Under the pieces are notes generated by a model. That model was not told the origin of the DNA and ran no database searches. It worked only from the letters and a program-made list of their open reading frames with translations. From the NCBI GenBank assembly GCA_029541985.1, contig CP095414.1, forward strand, positions 682,001-746,000: a stretch of 64,000 nt of DNA, read 5' to 3'. Shown here in pieces: positions 8,344-17,110 of the stretch. Position numbers and translations under genes: made by a program. Each line of letters opens with the position of its first letter. The stretch's first letter is position 1. The DNA is from Bacteroidales bacterium F22. Lineage in GTDB: Bacteria > Bacteroidota > Bacteroidia > Bacteroidales > Bacteroidaceae.

Positions 8344-9945
8344 ATGGAATTTATTTCATCTTTATTTCGTTCACACAAAGATCATAATGCGGGAACAGAG
8401 ATCCTTTCGGGCTTAACAGTAGCCTTGGCGCTGTTACCAGAAGCTATCGCTTTTGCTATGATTGCAGGATTTTCACCTATCACTGGTTTATATGCCGCCT
8501 TCGTGATGGGGTTTGTAACCTCCATTCTTGGAGGACGACCTGGTATGATATCAGGTGCCACAGGAGCAGTAGCCGTCGTTTTTGTCGGATTAACGCTAGC
8601 TCTAAAGGAACAGATCCCAGGCATTGAAGGGGAACAAATCATGCAGTATGTATTTGCTACCGTCATCTTAGCCGGAACGATTCAAATACTTGCGGGGGTA
8701 TTCAAACTTGGAAAGTTCGTACGATTGGTGCCCCAGCCGGTCATGTATGGTTTCGTCAACGGTTTGGCTATCGTCATCTTTATGGCTCAATTTCCAAACT
8801 TCACAAATATCATGCACAGTAATGTAGGTGAGAGTGAGAAGATTCACGAACTAGCTATCATGGCTGGATTGGTACTCTTGACCATGGCTATCATCTGGCT
8901 ATTGCCTAAGTTAACCAAGAAGATACCTGCCTCACTTTTCGCCATCGTCGCTGTTTCGGCATTGGTTATCGGATTTGGTATTGATACCACGACAGTGGCC
9001 AATACATTAGAACCGGGTACACATCTTAATGGTGGTATCCCGCCTATTTCTATCCCACATATCCCATGGACTATGGATAGTTTCTTATTGATTCTACCGT
9101 ATTCTGCTATTATTGCTGGAGTTGGCCTCATCGAGTCATTGCTTACATTGAATCTTATCGATGAAATCACTGAGACTCGAGGTAGTGGAAACCGTGAATG
9201 CGTGGCTCAGGGTACTGCGAATATACTCTCTGGATTCTTATCGGGTATGGGTGGATGTGCTATGATTGGGCAGAGTCTGATTAACATCACTGCTGGTGCT
9301 CGGCAGCGTCTCTCAGGAATCGTGGCTTCAATCATGTTGCTCGTTTTTGTCATGTTTGGTTCGAGTGTAATCGAGAAAATGCCTATGGCTGCACTTGTTG
9401 GTGTCATGTTTATGGTTGCCATCGGAACTTTTGAATGGGCTAGCTTCAAGGTGTTTAGAAAGATGCCTTGGATAGATGTCATGGTGATGATTATTGTTAC
9501 ATTAATCACTGCCATCACACATAATCTAGCTATTGCTGTATTGATTGGTATTGTCTTATCTGCACTGTCTTATAGTTGGCAAAGTGCTCAACATATCCAA
9601 GTGCATAGTCATATAGATATCGGTGGGATCAAACATTACGAGATTCGTGGCCCTCTCTTTTTCGGGTCTATCAAATCGTTTCTAGATGAATTTTCTCCCA
9701 ACAATGATGCTGATGTCATAATCCTAGACTTCAAAGAGTGCCGCATCTCGGATATGAGTGCTATCAATGCATTGCATACGCTCACTGATAGGTATCGCAA
9801 ACTGAACAAAGAGATTCATCTACGCCACTTGAGCGAGGATTGTAAGATATTACTTAGCAATGCTGAAGCTATCATCGATGTTAATATTTTAGAAGACCCT
9901 CATTATAAGGTCGTTACAGACAGAATAAAAGAAGTCATCAGGTAA
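8344..9945 (+). CDS. SulP-family anion transporter with STAS domain
   Basis: A 533-residue membrane protein. The first 415 residues are strongly hydrophobic with SulP hallmarks (LPEAIAFAMIAGFSPITGLYAAF, GRPGMISGATGAVAVV). A cytoplasmic STAS domain follows at about 425-533 (FFGSIKSF, VIILDFKECRISDMSAINAL). SulP proteins move sulfate, bicarbonate or other anions by symport or exchange; the substrate cannot be told here. It stands alone between two strong terminators, so it is its own transcription unit. Confidence 0.92.
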   Translation: MEFISSLFRSHKDHNAGTEILSGLTVALALLPEAIAFAMIAGFSPITGLYAAFVMGFVTSILGGRPGMISGATGAVAVVFVGLTLALKEQIPGIEGEQIMQYVFATVILAGTIQILAGVFKLGKFVRLVPQPVMYGFVNGLAIVIFMAQFPNFTNIMHSNVGESEKIHELAIMAGLVLLTMAIIWLLPKLTKKIPASLFAIVAVSALVIGFGIDTTTVANTLEPGTHLNGGIPPISIPHIPWTMDSFLLILPYSAIIAGVGLIESLLTLNLIDEITETRGSGNRECVAQGTANILSGFLSGMGGCAMIGQSLINITAGARQRLSGIVASIMLLVFVMFGSSVIEKMPMAALVGVMFMVAIGTFEWASFKVFRKMPWIDVMVMIIVTLITAITHNLAIAVLIGIVLSALSYSWQSAQHIQVHSHIDIGGIKHYEIRGPLFFGSIKSFLDEFSPNNDADVIILDFKECRISDMSAINALHTLTDRYRKLNKEIHLRHLSEDCKILLSNAEAIIDVNILEDPHYKVVTDRIKEVIR

Positions 9946-9969
9946 CCTGAAATGACAATAAGCATAACT

Positions 9970-10007
9970 AAGGGGAATAGACCAAAAGAGGGCTATTCCC
10001 CTTTTTT
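9970..10007 (+). terminator. Rho-independent terminator
   Basis: 11-bp arms (9970-9980 and 9993-10003) followed by a T-run, just after the SulP stop codon. Confidence 0.9.
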
Positions 10008-10111
10008 GAGTACTTGAAACTCTCTTTTTACCGTTATGTGATGAGGTTAAATATACATAAACTACAGCTATTCCTTTCGTAATTCTAAATGATTGATTAG
10101 CTTTATACATT

Positions 10112-10951
10112 ATGATACTAAATAGACAAAGTTTTACATATCGAGACAAGACGCTAATAGAGAAAGTTACTTTCGGTTCTCCATACAGACACGAAGGTGT
10201 CTTTGAGAATGAGGGGTGCTTCCTCTATATCAAAGAAGAAGGGGCTAGAATTCTATCCTCTGATATCAACTTTAGGCCTAAGTCTGAGGAGGCTGTATTG
10301 CTCAAATGCGGAACTTATTTTATCGATTTGGTGAAAAACAGAAAAGAGGAGCAATTTGAAGTCATCGCATTTCACTTATTTCCTGATGTCCTTAATGGAC
10401 TCTTTGCGAATGAATTGCCGAATTTGATTATGAAGAATAAAGGGAAATCGGCAACTCAAGTGATTGCTCCTAAGGATACGATTACTCAATTTATGCAATC
10501 ATTGGATTTTTATTTTCAGCATCCTTCACTAGTAAATGATGATTTGTTGGAATTGAAAACAAAAGAACTAATCTTATTATTGATTCAAACACAAAATATA
10601 GAATCAATCACGGATTTACTCTTAGGGTTGTATTCTTCGAGGACGACAGATTTCAAACGAACAATCGAACTGCATCTTCATTCTAACTTGAGTGTAGAGG
10701 AGTTGGCTAAATTGTGTAATCTTAGTGTGTCTTCATTTAAACGTGAATTTAAGAAGAAGTACAACGATAGTCCGGCTAATTATATCATAACTTCGAAATT
10801 GAAAAAGGGAAAGGAATTGCTATTATTATCGGATATTCCAGTGAGCGAAATCGCTTATCAGATTGGATTCAATGATCCGTTATATTTCAGTAGACAATTC
10901 AAAAATAAATTTGGCTCCTCTCCTACTATTTATCGAAAAGGCCATAAGTAA
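10112..10951 (+). CDS. AraC-family transcriptional regulator
   Basis: A 279-residue protein whose last 100 residues hold the double helix-turn-helix of AraC regulators (SVEELAKLCNLSVSSFKREFK and PVSEIAYQIGFNDPLYFSRQFK, ending SPTIYRK). The N-terminal 160 residues are a cupin-like sensing domain without a recognisable ligand motif. It precedes a peroxiredoxin-like gene in the same direction. That gene has its own -7 box, so the AraC protein may control it from that site (inference). Confidence 0.9.
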   Translation: MILNRQSFTYRDKTLIEKVTFGSPYRHEGVFENEGCFLYIKEEGARILSSDINFRPKSEEAVLLKCGTYFIDLVKNRKEEQFEVIAFHLFPDVLNGLFANELPNLIMKNKGKSATQVIAPKDTITQFMQSLDFYFQHPSLVNDDLLELKTKELILLLIQTQNIESITDLLLGLYSSRTTDFKRTIELHLHSNLSVEELAKLCNLSVSSFKREFKKKYNDSPANYIITSKLKKGKELLLLSDIPVSEIAYQIGFNDPLYFSRQFKNKFGSSPTIYRKGHK

Positions 10952-11016
10952 AACGTATTGGACAAATCGTCCATACATGGGAACTCATAGTCCATATTCT
11001 TTCAATGAAGAGGAAC

Positions 11017-11024
11017 TATCTTTG
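11017..11024 (+). promoter_or_regulatory. -7 box for the peroxiredoxin-like gene
   Basis: TATCTTTG lies 38 bp before the ATG at 11062. Transcription would begin near 11031, after the first in-frame ATG at 11005, which supports 11062 as the real start. Confidence 0.6.
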
Positions 11025-11061
11025 CTGTACAAACAGTAATCACAATTTAAAAACAAACATT

Positions 11062-11838
11062 ATGAGAAAAAGTAATCTTGTTTTTCTTGCATTAATACTC
11101 ATCACGATGAGTAGTGTAGCGAAAAGCAAACAAAGAACAGAAGTCACCCAGAAAGTTAAAAATGAAATTATGATACAAGACGATTTAAACCATAAGCCAT
11201 TGGCTTCTCAATTGAATGCTCAAAGTGAAGCGTTTACTAAGAAAGCTCCAGCTGTAGTATTGAAAAAATACAAAGAAGGATTAGAAGATGTGTCGATATC
11301 GGGTGTGCTTGACAAAGCATTGAAAGTAGGTGACAAAGCGGTAGATTTTACTTTGAAAAACCAAAAAGGGGAAAAGGTAACATTGTACCAGGAGTTGAAA
11401 AAGGGACCGGTCGTTTTGATTTGGTATCGTGGAGGATGGTGCCCGTATTGTAATCTGACTCTGAGAGCTTTGCAAGAGGAATTGCCTAACTTCAAACGTG
11501 AAGGAGCATCGCTTATCGCACTGACCCCTGAGGTACCAGATAAGTCCTTGACGACTACAGAAAAAAATGACCTCGAATTTACAGTACTTAGTGACCTTGG
11601 TAATAAGGTAGGTAAAAAATATGGTCTAATCTATAAGTTGACAAAAGATGTCGCTGAACTTTATCAAAAGAAATTTGATTTGTATGCTTACAATGGAGAC
11701 AAAAGTGATGAATTGCCATTGGCTGCAACCTATATCGTTGATACAGATGGTATCATAAAATATGCTTTCCTTGATGCTGATTATAAGAAAAGAGCTGAAC
11801 CTAGTGAAATTGTTAAATTTCTCAAGACGTTGAACTAA
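11062..11838 (+). CDS. Peroxiredoxin-like (AhpC/TSA) thioredoxin-fold protein, exported
   Basis: From the ATG at 11062 the protein has 258 residues and a signal peptide (MRKSNLVFLALILITMSSVAKS). The thioredoxin-fold domain begins near residue 90 (VGDKAVDFTLKNQKGEKVTL) and carries a GGWCPYC active site (Cys127, Cys130), as in the peroxiredoxin-like family. It probably reduces peroxides or disulfides in the envelope. The longer frame from 11005 would bury the signal peptide and is unlikely. It follows an AraC-type regulator gene and ends at a strong terminator. Confidence 0.85.
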   Translation: MRKSNLVFLALILITMSSVAKSKQRTEVTQKVKNEIMIQDDLNHKPLASQLNAQSEAFTKKAPAVVLKKYKEGLEDVSISGVLDKALKVGDKAVDFTLKNQKGEKVTLYQELKKGPVVLIWYRGGWCPYCNLTLRALQEELPNFKREGASLIALTPEVPDKSLTTTEKNDLEFTVLSDLGNKVGKKYGLIYKLTKDVAELYQKKFDLYAYNGDKSDELPLAATYIVDTDGIIKYAFLDADYKKRAEPSEIVKFLKTLN

Positions 11839-11876
11839 ATTTTAGCTTCTATCTTTGCACTAGACTAGAAGATACA

Positions 11877-11916
11877 AAAGCGCTGGTAAACCAAAGTTTA
11901 CCAGCGCTTTTCTTTT
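11877..11916. terminator. Hairpin terminator
   Basis: Perfect 15-bp arms (11877-11891 and 11896-11910) with a 4-nt loop, A-run before and T-run after. It serves the peroxiredoxin-like gene (+) and perhaps the convergent OmpA gene (-). Confidence 0.9.
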
Positions 11917-11952
11917 TATAACTTTTGCTATATGTTATATGATAGCTTTAAC

Positions 11953-13134
11953 TTAGGGAATATAATTCCAATAATCCATGTTGGAGATAATCTCTACAGT
12001 AATCTTTCGGTCTCCACGTCTGACTTCGTTTGATGCGGAGCTGCTTGCATAAGCAATTTTCTTTCCTACGGCTCTAAACTTAACTATCTCAGCTGATACG
12101 CCTCGTGAAATAAGGGCATCCACAACTGTTTTAGCACGTCTCTTTGATAGGTTCATATTGTAGATGAAAGAACCTCTAGCATCAGTATATCCTGTTATGA
12201 GATATCGTTTGTTTGTATCTCTTTTCATGATTTCAGCTATCTGGTCGACAATGGTCTCTGATTCAGAGGTCAAGTCAGCTTTGTCAAATGCAAAGTACAC
12301 ATTTTCAAATAAATCATTAAGCGTAATCGTCTTGCTAGGTTCGCGAACAACTTTCTCTACCACAACTGGTCGCTCGACGATTTTCTCGACGACACGTTCT
12401 ACGTATTGAGGCTGTGGTCTCTTAGAGTTTCCTCCGATGCGCCAAATAAGACGTACGGTACCTTCCCATGAGTTTGCTACATTTTTATAAGGCATCGCTA
12501 GATAATCTCCCTGAATACCGATTCCCCAATGATCATTGAGCCACATGTTTACACCGGCCCCCATAGAGATAGGTATGAGGTTATTCCTGTTGACTCCTTC
12601 TTTGTTGTAGTCGTTGTTCATGTTCCACTTGATATTTTTATCATCAAGTTCTTCTATGCCATTGTAATAGAGGTCGAAGTCTTTGTACATGTAATTGACA
12701 CCTACTCGAAAAAAAGGATCGATATATTTGGATTTGAAATATTCACCTAATCTCCATTGAAGTCCCAAACCACCCATATATAGGTTGCGGCTCTCATCTC
12801 CCCCATTGACGGGATCGTTTGTATGCGCATAGGTTCCTTGGAAGTCAAGGTAGAAATAGCGATTTAGTTCACGAGCAATGTATATATTTCCGCCAAAAAG
12901 AACATCTCTCTTGTCCGTATTGACTGAATATCCCCCATCTTCTCGTAAATAAGCATCTATCACACTGAAGCGCGTCATTTGAAGTGCTGAGCCGCCAAGC
13001 CCAAATTCCCATGCTCGTTTGTATTTTGTTTCTTTCTCGCTTGGATTCGTTGTGGATTCTTGAGCTCCAGCAACTTGGATACTCAAAAGCACAATGAACA
13101 GACTCAAAAGTATCTTTGCTCTATTCTTAATCAT
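11953..13134 (-). CDS. OmpA-family outer membrane protein
   Basis: A 393-residue protein with a signal peptide (cleavage near VAGAQ). Residues of about 40-240 form an outer-membrane beta-barrel-like domain, followed by a proline/valine-rich linker (VVEKIVERPVVVEKVV). The C-terminal OmpA domain binds peptidoglycan (FAFDKADLT, ITGYTDARGSFIYNMNLSKRRAKTV). It starts 10 bp after the stop of the collagen-like lipoprotein gene, so the two are very likely co-transcribed. It may anchor or work with that surface protein (inference). Confidence 0.9.
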   Translation of the reverse strand: MIKNRAKILLSLFIVLLSIQVAGAQESTTNPSEKETKYKRAWEFGLGGSALQMTRFSVIDAYLREDGGYSVNTDKRDVLFGGNIYIARELNRYFYLDFQGTYAHTNDPVNGGDESRNLYMGGLGLQWRLGEYFKSKYIDPFFRVGVNYMYKDFDLYYNGIEELDDKNIKWNMNNDYNKEGVNRNNLIPISMGAGVNMWLNDHWGIGIQGDYLAMPYKNVANSWEGTVRLIWRIGGNSKRPQPQYVERVVEKIVERPVVVEKVVREPSKTITLNDLFENVYFAFDKADLTSESETIVDQIAEIMKRDTNKRYLITGYTDARGSFIYNMNLSKRRAKTVVDALISRGVSAEIVKFRAVGKKIAYASSSASNEVRRGDRKITVEIISNMDYWNYIP

Positions 13135-13144
13135 ATTATTTCTG

Positions 13145-15814
13145 TTAATCGTTGGTTGAATCTTTATAAGTCACTGTAACTTCTGGTAAAGTCGTTTCGG
13201 TATTATCCACAATATAGTTCCCTTGGTTATCTGTGATTAGCTTACCTACTTCACAAAGAACAAAGATACTTGCTGCATTGTCCAGGTGTCGTATTGAGAT
13301 ATCAGAATCAAAATATGGAGAAAATACTTCATAATTAATATCTAAATATCCAGATGGATTAGCAATACTCGAACTCACTTGTGTACCAGCTGTAGATGTA
13401 TGATCAAAATAGATATACGATGGAGTCAATCCTTTAGCTATTTCCTCAGTATACTTAGTAGGTTCTACTCGAGTAATCCCTTTTTCGTCTTCAGTCGTAG
13501 TCAGTTGATAAGAATACATCCGTGTAAAGTCAACATCTGAAAAATCAAACTCGCCACTTGCACTATCGAATGAAGTGTTCTCACCTGAACCTCGTACACC
13601 TACTAGGTTAAGGGTTTTTAACAAAGGAGCAGCTTGAATAGGAACCATATCAATCGTTCCGTTCCAAACGACATCTTCTCCATAATATGTTGTTTTCTTC
13701 TTTACAGAACAATAATCCTCTTTTTCATCCCAAAAGATGGCTTGCTCATTTTTCTCTTGATATTTATTTGCGATGACAAAACGATTAGGACGGACACGGT
13801 ATCCTCCGTTATCGATTCGTGTAGCTGACTCGTCAAATACAGTTGTAGCGTTCATCGATGTGGGATCATCTTTATCATCTAGAAGAGCTGCATAGAAGTC
13901 CATCTTAGAGATTTCGGGAAGATAGTTTGGGAGTACTTCCCAATCATCATCTGGATTTAACTTTCGCTGAACAAGGAAAGTCAGATTGTATCGATTATCA
14001 ATCTTTATAAAGCCTCCATCAAGCACTAGTCGAGTATGGACTCTATTAGGTACATAAGTGTTTTTAGCAGATTCTTCAGTCTTCCCATTATAAGTCACGG
14101 AAGTTACTGTACCCCAACGCTCTGTTGGATCCTGAATCTCTGGGAGATCTTCTTTTGGAACAATAAATACCCCTTGGCTATCTGAAGTGTAAGACTTCGA
14201 TGAGTCTATCCCTGGCATTCCAGTGACTACTGCTCCAGCAGCAGGAAGACCATCAGACCCATAAACTGTATATTCGACACCCCCATCTGTAGTTCTCACA
14301 TATTCTCCATATTCAGATTGAGAGTAAGTGACTATGACATTTGGGACACCTGCAATGATTTCGACTTCAGCACCTGGTTGACCTGGAATTCCAGGTAAGC
14401 CTTCACTTCCATCACTTCCATCTACTCCATCTTTACCGTCTTTACCGTCTTTACCATCTACTCCATCTTTACCTCGTAGGTATTCCCAGAAATCGTTAAG
14501 TGTATTCTGTGTAGAATCCCATGCTTCTCCTGTTTTAGCATCGATCACTGGGTTTGCAGTACCTGCGCGATTGGCTAGATCCTCTTTCCAAAGTGTGTAA
14601 GCTGACTTACCATCACTTCCATTCACACCATCGACACCATTCACACCATCAGATCCATCGACACCATTAGTTCCATCAGCACCGTCTTGACCTATTGCTT
14701 TATGTCCTGTGTCTACGCCATTGACATACCAATTACCATTCGTTCCTACTACAGGGGTATCACCATTCTCACCACGTGATGGGAAACCAGTATCTGTACC
14801 ATTGATATACCAATTACCATTTGTTCCGATTGTAGGAATATATCCATCAGCACCATCGGCTCCATCAGCACCATCGGCTCCGTCAGCACCATCGGCACCA
14901 CGAGCTGGTACTTCAGTATCAGTTCCACCTATATACCAATGACCATTATTACCTATATAGGGACTATTTCCATCTACACCATCTGTGCCTCGAGAAGGTT
15001 TACCAGTATCTGTGCCATTGATAAACCAATTACCGTTAGCACCAATTGTAGGCGTATTTCCATCAGCACCGTCAGCACCATCAGCACCATCAGCACCACG
15101 AGCAGGTATTCCGGTATCTGTACCATCAATGTACCAATTGCCATTGGTACCTAACGATGGAGTATTTCCATCAGTTCCAGTGGCTCCACGGGAAGGTAAA
15201 CCAGTATCAGTACCATCGATATACCAATTACCATTGGCCCCTATTACAGGGGTGTGTCCATCAGCGCCATCAGCTCCTCTAGCTGGTTTGCCTGTATCTA
15301 CACCATCGATATACCAATTACCATTGATTCCTATCTGAGGAGTAGCTCCGTTCATTCCGTTTTGTCCTATAGCAAGGATGCCAGTATCTTCACCATCGAT
15401 AAACCAATTGTTATTTGTTCCGATATATGGAGTTTGACCATCTCGTCCGGTCAGAAAGTTCCAGAAATCAGATTCAGTATTCTTACTTGAGTCCCAATTC
15501 TGTGAATTATCATGAGGATCTTGTACATCACCACTAGCAAGCATATCCTTCCATATTTCATAAGCACTCTGCCCATCATCTCCTTTGTCTCCCTTTTCTC
15601 CTTTAATATATACGAGAAAGTCAGCGACTTCTGTCTTGTCTGCAGGCCAATCTAATGCACCTGCTTCTACCTGTGTTTTCCAAATGTCATACGCTGAATC
15701 ACCTGTGTCGCCTTTAGGCCCTACAGGTAAATCAAAGTTAATTTCTGAACAGGAAAGGAATACTATACATAATAGTAGAGGAATATACCTTTTTAATTTT
15801 CTCATCGTAATCAT
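13145..15814 (-). CDS. Collagen-like repeat surface lipoprotein
   Basis: An 889-residue protein with a lipoprotein signal (lipobox FLSC, Cys22; an alternative start at 15805 keeps it). Residues 30-450 are G-x-D triplet runs of collagen type, interrupted by eight copies of a roughly 25-residue module (TPxIGxNGNWYIDGTDTGxPxRG). This module resembles the N-terminal DUF4988/PL29-associated region of Bacteroides proteins. A SAYxxWK motif followed by a DFxxYxxG end occurs three times. The C-terminal 400 residues look like beta-rich domains with no family I can name. It probably forms a triple-helical stalk on the cell surface (inference). Confidence 0.85.
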   Translation of the reverse strand: MITMRKLKRYIPLLLCIVFLSCSEINFDLPVGPKGDTGDSAYDIWKTQVEAGALDWPADKTEVADFLVYIKGEKGDKGDDGQSAYEIWKDMLASGDVQDPHDNSQNWDSSKNTESDFWNFLTGRDGQTPYIGTNNNWFIDGEDTGILAIGQNGMNGATPQIGINGNWYIDGVDTGKPARGADGADGHTPVIGANGNWYIDGTDTGLPSRGATGTDGNTPSLGTNGNWYIDGTDTGIPARGADGADGADGADGNTPTIGANGNWFINGTDTGKPSRGTDGVDGNSPYIGNNGHWYIGGTDTEVPARGADGADGADGADGADGADGYIPTIGTNGNWYINGTDTGFPSRGENGDTPVVGTNGNWYVNGVDTGHKAIGQDGADGTNGVDGSDGVNGVDGVNGSDGKSAYTLWKEDLANRAGTANPVIDAKTGEAWDSTQNTLNDFWEYLRGKDGVDGKDGKDGKDGVDGSDGSEGLPGIPGQPGAEVEIIAGVPNVIVTYSQSEYGEYVRTTDGGVEYTVYGSDGLPAAGAVVTGMPGIDSSKSYTSDSQGVFIVPKEDLPEIQDPTERWGTVTSVTYNGKTEESAKNTYVPNRVHTRLVLDGGFIKIDNRYNLTFLVQRKLNPDDDWEVLPNYLPEISKMDFYAALLDDKDDPTSMNATTVFDESATRIDNGGYRVRPNRFVIANKYQEKNEQAIFWDEKEDYCSVKKKTTYYGEDVVWNGTIDMVPIQAAPLLKTLNLVGVRGSGENTSFDSASGEFDFSDVDFTRMYSYQLTTTEDEKGITRVEPTKYTEEIAKGLTPSYIYFDHTSTAGTQVSSSIANPSGYLDINYEVFSPYFDSDISIRHLDNAASIFVLCEVGKLITDNQGNYIVDNTETTLPEVTVTYKDSTND
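14700..15400. repeat. In-frame tandem repeats of the collagen-like gene
   Basis: Seven or eight roughly 75-100 bp modules encode the NGNWYIDGTDTG segment, separated by runs of a 9-bp unit encoding Gly-Ala-Asp. The longest GAD run lies near 14840-14910 and shorter ones near 15060-15105. The third-base differences between units show they are not freshly copied, but repeat number could still change by slippage. Confidence 0.8.
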
Positions 15815-16180
15815 ATCTTTGTTTATTTAAAATTCCAAATATCTAATATTTATTACTCACTCGTAATTAGATAAAAGAACAGCAACACTTATTTCTAATA
15901 ATAAATATAACTTTAAGTATTTTCTTTGATGCAAAGGAAAATATAAATATCGGATTATACAACTTTGACCCCTATATACTTAACTATGGGAACAATATTT
16001 GTTAATTATATGGTATTTTTTGTATTTATTACAATATCGATTAACTATTATAGGTCTTTATTCTTCTTATTTACCGAGATAGTAGTGTCAAGATTCTCTA
16101 TAGCTCATCAAGAGTGTACGTATACCTGTTAATAAAAAGATAAGTTGCTAAAAACAAGCTAAATAGGATGTTGATTCGCT
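15815..16180. other. AT-rich intergenic region
   Basis: This holds the leader of the collagen-like gene on the minus strand. No gene or clear hairpin is visible. Confidence 0.4.
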
Positions 16181-16219
16181 TGAACCATTTCATGAGATAT
16201 CGAAATGGACGAAAAGATA

Positions 16220-16480
16220 AATTGAAGATTTAGAAAAGGATAATCTACGTACTGCTACACATATCCTCTTTGCCGGTTATAACTTCAACATTAGTAAATA
16301 CTGGATATCAGCAAAAGTTTACGCGACATTTGCTACGGAGTGTTCGAGACGGATACCAATGTTCGTTATAGTCAGAATATGAATAAAGTCGATCATTTGT
16401 CAGTCAATATTTTAGGATTGCTGCTGATTTTTGGAAACGAATTACGCACAAGTTTCAGAGCCATGTTTGTCCACCTGTGA
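16220..16480 (+). pseudogene. Remnant of an outer-membrane-type protein gene
   Basis: Two coding-like stretches read in different frames. The first is around 16230-16330 and contains AGYNFNISKYWISAKVYATF. The second is around 16350-16470 and contains FETDTNVRYSQNMNKVDHLSVN. Joined by one frameshift they read as alternating polar/aromatic beta strands, as in Bacteroidales outer membrane proteins. There is no start codon in frame and several stops flank it. The parent family is not certain. Confidence 0.4.
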
Positions 16481-16614
16481 CCTATACTTTCTGCATATAT
16501 ATTGAGAGAGAGTTCAAGATATACAAGTATTTTTTGAATTGGCAAAAAAATCTACCCAAGAATGTTTTAACTTAGTGCTAGGTACAAGTAGATATAGATA
16601 TGCTTGCACTAAAA

Positions 16615-16971
16615 CTACTTATCAATCTCTATCCTCTTTAAAAAGTCAGCTTTGTACTTATCACCCCACTGCCGTAAATTCTCAATGATTGGAATCAGTT
16701 CTTTACCAGATTCTGTCAGTGAGTATTCTACTTTTAATGGCAACACAGGATAAACCTTCTTTTGTAGGATACCCATTTTTTCCAATTCCCCCAATTGTTT
16801 TGTCAATACACGTTTTGGAGCAACACTAATACTCCGATATAAATCACAAGGTCTTACAACCCCTTCGTTGATCTCAGATATTAGCCATGTATTCCAACTT
16901 GTCGATAGAATATCTATCGCAATCCTCACTGAACAATCGGAATAGTCCATTGGGTTTTTCTTAACATACAT
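16615..16971 (-). CDS. HxlR-family transcriptional regulator
   Basis: A 118-residue winged-helix protein. It has the HxlR core (DCSVRIAIDILSTSWNTWLI, DLYRSI, LTKQLGELEKMGILQKKVYP, VEYSLTESGKELIPII). HxlR proteins often sense aldehydes, oxidants or drugs. It is transcribed divergently from the short UvrA-like gene with a 139-bp shared promoter region, so it probably controls that gene (inference). A TATCTTTG -7 box on its strand lies at 16998-17005. Confidence 0.9.
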   Translation of the reverse strand: MYVKKNPMDYSDCSVRIAIDILSTSWNTWLISEINEGVVRPCDLYRSISVAPKRVLTKQLGELEKMGILQKKVYPVLPLKVEYSLTESGKELIPIIENLRQWGDKYKADFLKRIEIDK

Positions 16972-16997
16972 ATATCCATCTTTTGTTTATTCGTCCA

Positions 16998-17005
16998 CAA
17001 AGATA
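16998..17005 (-). promoter_or_regulatory. -7 box for the HxlR gene
   Basis: TATCTTTG on the minus strand, 27 bp before the HxlR ATG. No good TTTG element is seen at the usual distance. Confidence 0.5.
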
Positions 17006-17061
17006 GTCATTTATTAATTAAATAGGGCTAGATTTATCACAGGGTGAAAGATTTATCGCTT

Positions 17062-17093
17062 ATTGCTCAAGTAATTAGCATATTCTATCTTTG
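17062..17093 (+). promoter_or_regulatory. Promoter of the UvrA-like gene
   Basis: ATTG (17062-17065) and TATCTTTG (17086-17093) are separated by 20 bp. The ATG at 17111 lies 17 bp downstream, so the leader is very short. Confidence 0.65.
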
Positions 17094-17110
17094 CAGAAAA
17101 CATTTTTGAT

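Noticed and set aside
14700..15400. Regular spaced repeats that might suggest a CRISPR array
   Set aside because: The repeats are in frame, encode protein modules and differ at third bases; there are no unique spacers.
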